From Pseudomonadota bacterium (GTDB lineage Bacteria > Pseudomonadota > Alphaproteobacteria > Rhodospirillales > 2-02-FULL-58-16), in contig JADFTO010000057.1 in NCBI GenBank assembly GCA_022560215.1, positions 1 to 12,293 of the forward strand: a DNA stretch of 12,293 nt, given 5' to 3'. The notes beneath the pieces were generated by a model that did no database searches, had not been told where the DNA came from, and worked only from the letters and a program-made list of their open reading frames with translations. The translations under genes and the position numbers were made by a program. This document shows positions 7,499 through 12,293 of this stretch, piece after piece. The first letter of the stretch is position 1; each line of letters opens with the position of its first letter.

Positions 7499-7529
7499 AC
7501 GATGAGGCCGATAACATCGTTTTCATCGT
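7499..7529 (+). terminator. Possible weak hairpin between convergent pheA and nudC
   Basis: ACGATGA (7499-7505) and TCATCGT (7523-7529) can pair over a 17-base loop, followed on the plus strand by a T-rich stretch (GGGCATTTATTTT). It lies between the ends of two convergent genes. The stem is AT-rich and the loop long, so termination is only a possibility. Confidence 0.25.
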
Positions 7530-7536
7530 AGGGCAT

Positions 7537-8442
7537 TTATTTTCTCGAATCCCGCCCTTCCGCCAGCCATTCATCGATCAGCCAGCGGGCGATGGAATCG
7601 GCCCTGGGCAGGTGGCGTCCATGGGCCAGGTCAGCGCGCTTGAACCAGCGGGCGTGCGCCAGCTCGTGGCCGTCGATTTGGATGCGGGTGGTGGTGGCCC
7701 GGGCCCGGAATCCCAGCATCAGGGAGGCGGGAAAGGGCCAGGGCTGGGAAGCCCGGTAGCGCACGTCCCGGACGGTGACGGCCGTTTCCTCGAAGACCTC
7801 GCGGGCCACCGCCTCCTCCAGGCTCTCGCCCGGCTCGACGAAGCCGGCCAGGGTCGAGTACATGGCGTCGGGCCATTCAGGCTTGCGGGCGAGCAGGCAG
7901 GCGCCGTCCCGGACCACCAGCATGATCACGGCGGGGTCGGTACGCGGGAAGTGCTCGTTCCCGCAGGACCCGCAGACCCGCAGGTGACCGCCCTGGCGGG
8001 AGTGGGTGGCGCCGCCGCAGGCCCCGCAGAATAGGTGATTCCGGTGCCAGTGCATCATCCCCCGGGCGTGGGCGAGAAGGGATGCCTGGCTGCGTTCCAT
8101 GAGGGCCGCGGCCCGCCGCAGGTCCATGAACCGGGCCGGCTCCACCAGGCCGCTGAGCGGTCCTTGCTCGTGGTCCGACAGGTCGATGGCGGCGACGGCG
8201 GTCTCGCCGTCCAGGCCGAGAAGGGCCACGTGTCCGGCGAGCTCGATGAGTTTGCGGGCGTCTCCGCCGGCGATCAAGGCGGCCTCCGGCGCGGCCCCGC
8301 CGGTGATCAGGCTGCGGTTCCGCCACACGGGCACGACCAGCGTGTCCCGGCGGCCCAGGCGTTCGGCCACCCAGGCCTCGTCGCGGCGCCGGACGCCCGC
8401 CCGGTCCAGCGCGCCGCCGGTGTAAAACACGCTCGCGTACAT
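7537..8442 (-). CDS. nudC: NADH pyrophosphatase, NudC type Nudix hydrolase
   Basis: Nudix hydrolase of 301 residues, of the NudC subfamily that cleaves NAD(H) to NMN(H) and AMP and removes NAD caps from RNA 5' ends. Residues 1-130 form the N-terminal NADH-PPase domain. A zinc ribbon follows with C139, C142, C157 and C160 (FCGACGG … VCGSCGN), then HFPRTDPAVIMLV. The Nudix box runs from G200 to V222: GFVEPGESLEEAVAREVFEETAV, with the metal-binding REVFEE intact. The usual glycine near the end of the box (EExG) is alanine here (EETA). The subfamily marker SQPWPFPAS at 232-240 is perfect. The ATG at 8442 has only a weak AGG upstream. Convergent with pheA and divergent from the lipoprotein gene. 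Confidence 0.93.
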   Translation of the reverse strand: MYASVFYTGGALDRAGVRRRDEAWVAERLGRRDTLVVPVWRNRSLITGGAAPEAALIAGGDARKLIELAGHVALLGLDGETAVAAIDLSDHEQGPLSGLVEPARFMDLRRAAALMERSQASLLAHARGMMHWHRNHLFCGACGGATHSRQGGHLRVCGSCGNEHFPRTDPAVIMLVVRDGACLLARKPEWPDAMYSTLAGFVEPGESLEEAVAREVFEETAVTVRDVRYRASQPWPFPASLMLGFRARATTTRIQIDGHELAHARWFKRADLAHGRHLPRADSIARWLIDEWLAEGRDSRK

Positions 8443-8489
8443 GGCCGGAGCCTGACACAGCCCGCCCGGCCGGGCAACCGGGCGCGGCC

Positions 8490-8501
8490 GGATAGCGCTC
8501 T
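8490..8501. repeat. Half copy of the palindromic element (right end only)
   Basis: GGATAGCGCTCT is identical to the right end of element A (6553-6564) and matches 11 of 12 bases at 12141-12152. No matching left arm is visible, so this is a fragment or chance match. It lies between divergent nudC and the lipoprotein gene. The same gap also holds the perfect palindrome GCCCGGCCGGGC at 8464-8475. Confidence 0.35.
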
Positions 8502-8568
8502 TGGCGCGGCCCGATCTGAGATTTCCCTTGGTTGGGGCCGATCCCCTTGATATTTTTCAGGAGTTAAG

Positions 8569-9480
8569 ATGTTGAAACCATTCCATTTGGCCGCGGCCTT
8601 CGCATCGGTGGTGTCGGCCTGCGGGTCGTACCAGGGCCAATTTTACGCTCAAGGCTGTCTCGCCGACGCCGCCGAGCGCGTGCAGGCGGCGGACTGGGCC
8701 AGGGTCAAGACCATCACCATCAGGGTCCGGCGTGACGAATTCGAGCCGATGATCATCTCCTTGACCCAGGACCGCCCCTACGTGATGCGCCTGGAAAACG
8801 GGGACCGGGCGAGTCACGTCTTCCGGGCGCCGGATTTTTTCAAGGCCATCGCCATGGAGAGCGCCACCGTCGGCGGCCGGGAACTGGCCGAGGGCTGCCC
8901 CGTCCGCGTCGTCCTGGAGGCCGGGGAGACGGCTGAATTCCGCTTCGTCGCGGTCCGCGACGGCCACTACAATTTCGTGGACTCGCTGCTTCCCTTCATG
9001 TCCCGAGGCGGGCCTAGCGGCGTCATCGTCATCGAGCCCAGGCGGACCTTCACCATCGGCACCCTGTATCCGGTGAAAATCGAAGAGCCCGTACCGGCCG
9101 CGCCCGCCCAGCCGCCGGCGCCCGTGGAAACGGCGCCCAATCCCTTCGACACCTACGAGCCCCCCGCCGATGACGCCGGCAAGGCCGCCCCCGACGCGGA
9201 GCCGAATCCCTTCGATGCCGTCATGCCGGCGCCCGGGGATTCCGGCGCGGCCGCCCCGGACGAAGCGCCCAGCCCCTTCGATGCCGTCGAGCCGGCGCCC
9301 GCCGAGGGCAAGGAGTCCAGCCCCTTCGATGCCGTCGAGCCGGCGCCCGCCGAAGGGGAGGCGCCGGGTCCCATGGTCCAGACCATGCCGCCCGGGGAGC
9401 CGGCCCCGGCGCCCGATACGGAAGACGGCACGGACCCCTTCGGCGCCCTGGAGCCGGACCGGACGCTGCCCATGGAATAG
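8569..9480 (+). CDS. Lipoprotein with cupredoxin-like domain and PFD-repeat tail, function unknown
   Basis: Not a family I recognise by name. The 303-residue product begins with a lipoprotein signal, MLKPFHLAAAFASVVSAC, with lipobox VSAC and lipidated C18. Residues about 48-156 look like a cupredoxin beta-sandwich: EFEPMIISLTQDRPYVMRLEN, SHVFRAPDFF, AGETAEFRFVAVRDGHYNFVD and GVIVIE. The usual type-1 copper set (Cys, second His, Met after YxF) is missing: D138 stands where Cys is expected, although H83, H133 and M144 occur. C30 and C110 could form a disulfide. The tail from about 172 is rich in Pro, Ala and acidic residues, with five PFD/PFG units (PNPFD 190, PNPFD 212, PSPFD 235, SPFD 251, DPFG 289), probably extended and spanning the periplasm. 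AGGAG five bases before the ATG supports the start. Monocistronic by appearance. Possible roles are envelope binding or an electron-transfer relic; neither is shown. Confidence 0.8.
   Translation: MLKPFHLAAAFASVVSACGSYQGQFYAQGCLADAAERVQAADWARVKTITIRVRRDEFEPMIISLTQDRPYVMRLENGDRASHVFRAPDFFKAIAMESATVGGRELAEGCPVRVVLEAGETAEFRFVAVRDGHYNFVDSLLPFMSRGGPSGVIVIEPRRTFTIGTLYPVKIEEPVPAAPAQPPAPVETAPNPFDTYEPPADDAGKAAPDAEPNPFDAVMPAPGDSGAAAPDEAPSPFDAVEPAPAEGKESSPFDAVEPAPAEGEAPGPMVQTMPPGEPAPAPDTEDGTDPFGALEPDRTLPME
9271..9353 (+). repeat. Tandem near-identical 48-base repeat in the lipoprotein tail
   Basis: The 35 bases from 9271 recur exactly at 9319-9353, an offset of 48 bases or 16 codons. Both encode SPFDAVEPAPAEG. 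DNA-level identity, not only protein similarity, suggests a recent duplication or ongoing slippage and gene conversion in this tail. Confidence 0.75.
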
Positions 9481-9526
9481 GGGGAGCCCGCCGCAGGACC
9501 GGCTTTCGATTCGCGGACCCCGCTGG

Positions 9527-9532
9527 TATAGT
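9527..9532 (+). promoter_or_regulatory. Likely -10 box of the SRP RNA gene
   Basis: TATAGT (5 of 6 to TATAAT) ends four bases before the paired 5' end of the SRP RNA at 9537, about the right distance for initiation. The -35 region around 9504-9510 (TTTCGAT) is a poor match. Confidence 0.5.
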
Positions 9533-9536
9533 CGAG

Positions 9537-9638
9537 GCGGGAGGCTGGCGGCGGACAGGCCCCTCGCCAACCCGGTCAGATCCGGAAGGAAGCAGCCGTA
9601 ACGAGCACTAGGCCTGGGTCGTCCGTTCAGTCTCCCGC
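9537..9638 (+). ncRNA. ffs: Signal recognition particle RNA, small 4.5S type
   Basis: The RNA core of the signal recognition particle, which binds Ffh and targets membrane proteins co-translationally. The conserved domain IV is clear: CCGGTCAGATCCGGAAGGAA followed by GCAGCCGTAACGAGC (9572-9606), with the GGAA tetraloop and the asymmetric loop contacted by the Ffh M domain. The ends pair: GCGGGAGGCTG at 9537-9547 with CAGTCTCCCGC at 9628-9638, and GGAC with GTCC further in, giving a single long hairpin of about 102 bases without an Alu domain. The exact ends are estimated from pairing. The place just upstream of dnaX is the usual one in alphaproteobacteria. No T-run follows, so the end may come from processing or read-through into dnaX. 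Confidence 0.93.
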
Positions 9639-9660
9639 TTCACGCCGTCAGGGTCCTTCC

Positions 9661-11358
9661 ATGACCGATTCCTCGCCCCCAGAAGCCAAGCCCGATTACC
9701 GCGTCCTCGCCCGCAAGTACCGGCCGGCCGACTTCTCGGGCCTGATCGGCCAGGAAGCCATGGTGCGGACGCTCACCAACGCCATCGGCTCGGGAAGGCT
9801 CGCCCATGCCTTCATCCTCACCGGCGTGCGCGGGGTCGGCAAGACCACCACGGCCCGCATCATCGCCCGGGCGCTGAACTGCGTCGGCCCCGGGGACGAC
9901 GCCGATCACGGGCCGACGGCGGACCCCTGCGGGGCGTGCGAACACTGCCGGGCCATATCCAACGACAACCACATGGACGTGATCGAGATGGACGCCGCCA
10001 GCCGCACCGGCGTCGACGACATCCGCGAGCTCATCGAGAGCGTCCGCTACCGGCCGACCTGGGCGCGCTTCAAGGTCTACATCATCGACGAGGTCCACAT
10101 GCTGTCGCGCAAAGCCTTCGACGCGCTGCTGAAGACCCTGGAGGAGCCGCCCGAGCACGTGAAGTTCATCTTCGCCACCACCGAGATCCGCAAGGTCCCG
10201 GTGACCGTTCTCAGCCGCTGCCAGCGCTTCGACCTCAGACGGGTGGACAGTGAAACCCTGGCCAAGCACTTCCGGCACGTGGCCGACGAGGAAGGCGCCC
10301 GGATCGCCGACGACGCCCTCCAACTGATCGCCCGGGTCGCCGACGGCAGCGTGCGCGACGGCTTGAGCCTTCTCGACCGGGCGCTGGCCCACGGTGGTGC
10401 GGGAGACTCCGGCGACGTGGACGCCGGCCAGGTGCGCGCCATGCTCGGCCTCGCCGACAGGACGGTGACCTTCGACCTGCTGGAGGCGGTGATGAAGGGC
10501 GACATCAAGGGGGCGCTCGCCCTGATGGCGGATCAGTACGCGGCCGGCGCCGACCCGGTCCTGGTGCTCGGCGACATGCTGGAACTGGTCCACTGGCTGA
10601 CCCGGATCAAGGTGGTGCCCGGGGTCCTGGACGCCCCCGGCGTGCCCGAGGCCGAAAGGGTGCGCGGCGGCGCCATGGCGGATGGCCTTTCCATGGCCCA
10701 GCTGGCCCGCGCCTGGCAGATGCTGCTCAAGGGGCTTGGCGAGACGCAGTCGGCGCCCTGGCCCGAACAGGCCGCCGAGATGATCCTGGTCCGGCTGGCC
10801 TATACCGCCGAGCTACCGACACCGGCCGAGGCGCTGGAAGCCCTCAAGGGGAGCCCCGGGGAAAGGTCGGCGTCCGGCGCCCCCGTCCAGGCGGCGGCGC
10901 CCAAGGCGGCGCCGGAAAGCGCCTTAGCAGGGGCCGCGCCCCGCCAGGACAGGGCCCAGCCCGAGGCCCGCGACGCGCCCCAGGCGCGGGTGGATCCGGC
11001 CACCTTCGCCGACGTGGTGGCGCTGACGGCGGAAAGAAAGGAGGCCCTGCTGCACGCCAACCTGATCGGCAACCTGCATCTGGTCAGTTTCGAGCCCGGC
11101 CGCATCGAGTTCCATCCCGGCGACCATGCGCCGCCCGACCTGGCGGGCCAGCTCACCACCTTCCTCAACGAAGCCACGGACCGGCGCTGGGTGGTCACGG
11201 TGTCGGGCGATCCCGGCGAGGCCACCATCAATCAACAGAAACAGGCCGAGGCCGCCCGGGCCCGGGCCGAGGCCGCCGAACACCCGCTGGTCAAGGCGGT
11301 GCTGGACACCTTTCCCGGGGCCACCATCGAGGACGTCCACCCCGCGGACGACGACTAG
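9661..11358 (+). CDS. dnaX: DNA polymerase III subunit tau (and gamma)
   Basis: ATPase subunit of the clamp loader that loads the beta clamp and bridges polymerase cores and helicase. 565 residues. It starts YRVLARKYRPADFSGLIGQE, the classic DnaX N-terminus. Walker A is GVRGVGKT at 55-62; the zinc module has C74, C90, C93 and C96; Walker B with the family motif IIDEVHMLS is at 141-149; FATTEIRKVPVTVLSRCQRFDL at 171-192 carries sensor 1 and the SRC arginine finger. Domain III reaches about residue 370, followed by an Ala/Pro-rich linker (about 385-435) and a tau-specific C-terminal domain ending DVHPADDD. AGGG lies seven bases before the ATG. No clear slippery site for programmed frameshifting was found, so gamma production is not shown. 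The TAG stop lies in the left end (CTAGAGC) of a palindromic element. Confidence 0.96.
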   Translation: MTDSSPPEAKPDYRVLARKYRPADFSGLIGQEAMVRTLTNAIGSGRLAHAFILTGVRGVGKTTTARIIARALNCVGPGDDADHGPTADPCGACEHCRAISNDNHMDVIEMDAASRTGVDDIRELIESVRYRPTWARFKVYIIDEVHMLSRKAFDALLKTLEEPPEHVKFIFATTEIRKVPVTVLSRCQRFDLRRVDSETLAKHFRHVADEEGARIADDALQLIARVADGSVRDGLSLLDRALAHGGAGDSGDVDAGQVRAMLGLADRTVTFDLLEAVMKGDIKGALALMADQYAAGADPVLVLGDMLELVHWLTRIKVVPGVLDAPGVPEAERVRGGAMADGLSMAQLARAWQMLLKGLGETQSAPWPEQAAEMILVRLAYTAELPTPAEALEALKGSPGERSASGAPVQAAAPKAAPESALAGAAPRQDRAQPEARDAPQARVDPATFADVVALTAERKEALLHANLIGNLHLVSFEPGRIEFHPGDHAPPDLAGQLTTFLNEATDRRWVVTVSGDPGEATINQQKQAEAARARAEAAEHPLVKAVLDTFPGATIEDVHPADDD

Positions 11359-11456
11359 AGCAAATCCGGATTAGCTCTGACTTATAGAAATAGAGCGGCT
11401 CGGCGCCTTTGACCGGCGCCTCGGAAGTGGTTCCGATCAAGCACGATCCGCTCTAG
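11355..11456. repeat. Palindromic intergenic element B with CTAGAGC ends
   Basis: 102-base element with perfect 7-base inverted ends, CTAGAGC (11355-11361) and GCTCTAG (11450-11456). Inside are the palindrome AATCCGGATT (11363-11372), a GCTCT/AGAGC hairpin (11374-11378 with 11392-11396), two GGCGCC palindromes and a tight hairpin TCGGAA-GTGG-TTCCGA (11421-11436). GCCTTTGACCG at 11405-11415 matches element A at 10 of 11 bases. The left end supplies the dnaX stop codon. Non-coding; the likely origin is a short mobile or REP-like repeat. Confidence 0.65.
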
Positions 11457-11467
11457 GCGGCGGGCTC

Positions 11468-11490
11468 TTCCCCTCCGTTCCGGGGGAGGG
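11468..11490. other. GC-rich hairpin after element B
   Basis: CCCCTCCG, a TTC loop and CGGGGGAGGG can pair with one wobble or bulge. On the plus strand it is followed by AAAAATAAA rather than a T-run; on the minus strand it would be preceded, not followed, by the T-run. It therefore does not look like a plain intrinsic terminator of dnaX, though it may protect a 3' end. Confidence 0.3.
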
Positions 11491-11503
11491 AAAAATAAAC
11501 ATG

Positions 11504-11532
11504 TTGCGCTAGTATAAAGTATACGGTATACA
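11504..11532 (+). promoter_or_regulatory. Candidate promoter with three tandem 7-base repeats
   Basis: This AT-rich island in very GC-rich DNA contains three adjacent 7-base units: AGTATAA (11511), AGTATAC (11518) and GGTATAC (11525). The last two make a GTATAC-G-GTATAC dyad. A promoter-like pair overlaps them: TTGCGC at 11504-11509, 17 bases, TATACA at 11527-11532. GTATAC cores resemble operators of some GntR-family repressors, which is analogy only. If used, it would transcribe toward the terminator at 11600-11640. Confidence 0.4.
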
Positions 11533-11537
11533 TAAAG

Positions 11538-11640
11538 TGCTTTCCTTCCTCAGTGGAGTTGGGCACACCGGCTCCCTGGACACTGCGTATTTTCAGACTA
11601 TGCCCCGCATCCCCCTACCGAGACGCGGGGCATTTTTTTT
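11538..11640 (+). ncRNA. Candidate small RNA between dnaX and ybaB
   Basis: About 100 bases lie between a promoter-like island and a strong intrinsic terminator, with no convincing reading frame (a frame beginning at 11553 runs through the terminator and is composition-driven). GTGC at 11537-11540 can pair with GCAC at 11563-11566, giving a 5' stem-loop with an internal TCC/GGA pairing; an unstructured pyrimidine-rich stretch and the terminator hairpin follow. This is the layout of a trans-acting small RNA. It could instead be the long 3' untranslated end of dnaX. I do not recognise the family. Confidence 0.35.
11600..11640 (+). terminator. Strong intrinsic terminator
   Basis: ATGCCCCGC (11600-11608) pairs perfectly with GCGGGGCAT (11625-11633) over a 16-base loop, and the T-run continues from 11633 to 11640. 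This is the clearest rho-independent terminator in the window. It lies about 240 bases after the dnaX stop and 165 bases before ybaB, so it ends either the dnaX transcript or a separate small RNA. The interval 11641-11804 behind it shows no gene; a TTATACAT at 11767-11774 may be the -10 region for ybaB, but no -35 box is clear. Confidence 0.85.
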
Positions 11641-11804
11641 GCCTCGCCCGCCGCCAAGTAATTGACCCCTTTGCGGGGCCGGGAATGAGAGGCCTTTCCC
11701 CGGCAATCGGTCCCCCGTCCCCCCGGCGCCGGTGACGACGCCAGTGGCGCCCGCTCCCTCGCCTTGTTATACATTGCGAATACCGCCAACCCTGGGAGAC
11801 CCAG

Positions 11805-12122
11805 ATGGATAACCTCGGACAGATGCTGAAGAAGGCCGGAGAGCTACAGGCCAAGATGGCCGAGATTCAGGAGCAGATGGCCGCCGTCGAGATCACCGGC
11901 ACATCCGGGGGCGGCATGGTGCGCGTCACCCTGTCGGGCCGCGGCGAGGCGCGGAAAGTCGCCATCGACCCCACCCTCGCCGACGACACCGAAGTGATGG
12001 AAGACCTGATCGTCGCCGCCTTCAACGACGCCAGGTCCAAGGTCGAGGCGCTGATGGCGGAAAAGATGGGCGAGCTCACCGGCGGCATGCCGCTGCCGCC
12101 GGGACTGCGCCTGCCGTTCTAG
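11805..12122 (+). CDS. ybaB: YbaB/EbfC family nucleoid-associated protein
   Basis: Small DNA-binding protein of 105 residues, the usual length of the YbaB/EbfC family, which forms dimers and coats the nucleoid. It starts MDNLGQMLKKAGELQAKMAE, the typical amphipathic helix 1, followed by IQEQMAAVEITGTSGGGMVR, the central strand segment VTLSGRGEARKVAIDP, then helix 2-3 LIVAAFNDARSKVEALMAEKM and the C-terminal GGMPLPPGLRLPF. The ATG at 11805 has GGGAG six bases upstream. The cluster dnaX-ybaB-recR is widely conserved, and recR is expected beyond the right edge. The TAG stop lies in the left arm of a palindromic repeat. The strong terminator upstream means it probably has its own promoter. Confidence 0.94.
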   Translation: MDNLGQMLKKAGELQAKMAEIQEQMAAVEITGTSGGGMVRVTLSGRGEARKVAIDPTLADDTEVMEDLIVAAFNDARSKVEALMAEKMGELTGGMPLPPGLRLPF

Positions 12123-12154
12123 AGCGCTATCGGGCTAGTTGGATAGCGCTCCAG
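12119..12154. repeat. Short palindromic element C with CTAGAGC end
   Basis: CTAGAGCGCTATC (12119-12131) pairs with GATAGCGCTCCAG (12142-12154) with one mismatch over a 10-base loop. The left arm contains the ybaB stop codon. It resembles the sequence upstream of the cytochrome gene at 5554-5589 (27 of 36 bases in inverted orientation), and its right arm is like the right end of element A. It could act as a hairpin at the end of the ybaB message, although no T-run follows. Confidence 0.65.
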
Positions 12155-12293
12155 AGCGGTTCAGGATTGATAGGAATCAATTTGATGGGAGCAGATCGGT
12201 TCATTCGGGCAGGCGCGGCGCGCCCAGCGATGCCGCAGCATCGGGCAAGCGTTGCAACGCACCCGGGGGACCGATCTGCCCCACCGGAGGCCG
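12155..12293. other. Structured gene-free region with nested palindromes
   Basis: No open frame of note. It begins with AGAGCGGTTCAGG and a hairpin ATTGAT-AGGA-ATCAAT (12166-12181). A larger structure follows: an outer 10-base stem GCAGATCGGT (12191-12200) with ACCGATCTGC (12270-12279), an inner CGGG/CCCG pair, and three hairpins inside, GGCGC/GCGCC (about 12212-12224), CGATGC-CGCA-GCATCG (12228-12243) and the perfect palindrome GCGTTGCAACGC (12249-12260). Together this resembles a cloverleaf-like RNA or a compound repeat. It is cut by no gene and lies where the ybaB-recR gap is expected. Confidence 0.5.

Noticed and set aside
8528..8556. TTGGTT-17-TATTTT as promoter of the lipoprotein gene
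   Set aside because: The start of transcription would fall within or after the Shine-Dalgarno sequence at 8559-8563, and both hexamers are weak.
8557..9570. Minus-strand frame of 337 codons with Gly/Arg repeats
   Set aside because: It is the antisense of the lipoprotein gene, and its repeats are only the mirror of the PFD-repeat DNA.
9661..11358. Programmed frameshift site for gamma in dnaX
   Set aside because: No A-rich or X XXY YYZ heptamer in the correct frame was found in the linker region.
11553..11735. Short frame of 60 codons after the candidate promoter
   Set aside because: It runs straight through the intrinsic terminator, lacks a good ribosome site, and its C-terminal half is Pro/Arg composition noise.

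Overview
The window is chromosomal DNA from a GC-rich alphaproteobacterium. The best guess is Rhodospirillales or a relative. The reasons are the very high GC content, the neighbourhood of a membrane-anchored cytochrome c beside kdsB and pheA, the arrangement SRP RNA - dnaX - ybaB, and short palindromic intergenic repeats with CTAGAGC ends. The genus cannot be fixed from sequence alone. The genes are almost all conserved core genes; I see no prophage, transposase, CRISPR array or tRNA.

Left block, minus strand (1-5542). Read from right to left, a membrane-anchored c-type cytochrome (cycM-like) is followed by an IMPase-family histidinol phosphatase (hisN) through an ATGA overlap. After a 71-base gap comes the peptide ABC importer yejA-yejB-yejE-yejF, with very short gaps and a TAATG junction between yejE and yejF. 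yejF runs off the left edge just after its Walker A motif. A perfect TATAAT box on the minus strand upstream of the cytochrome probably starts the cytochrome-hisN unit, leaving an unusually long leader.

Middle block, plus strand (5719-7467). Divergent from the cytochrome are kdsB (CMP-KDO synthesis for lipopolysaccharide) and pheA (prephenate dehydratase for phenylalanine). A 108-base palindromic element lies between them. A NudC-type NADH pyrophosphatase then faces back on the minus strand (7537-8442), convergent with pheA. Divergent from nudC is an unrecognised lipoprotein (8569-9480) with a cupredoxin-like domain that lacks the usual copper ligands and a Pro/Ala-rich tail of PFD repeats.

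Right block, plus strand (9537-12122). The SRP 4.5S-type RNA, dnaX (clamp-loader subunit) and ybaB (nucleoid-associated protein) form the familiar alphaproteobacterial cluster, usually followed by recR beyond the window. The 446-base gap between dnaX and ybaB holds a palindromic element, an AT-rich island with three tandem 7-base repeats and a promoter-like pair of hexamers, and a strong intrinsic terminator. Together these suggest a small RNA of roughly 100 bases. The last 140 bases after ybaB have no gene but fold into several nested palindromes.

The most interesting non-coding signal is the CTAGAGC palindrome family. Its left end supplies the TAG stop codon of kdsB, dnaX and ybaB, and a degenerate copy abuts and partly supplies the Shine-Dalgarno sequence of the cytochrome gene.
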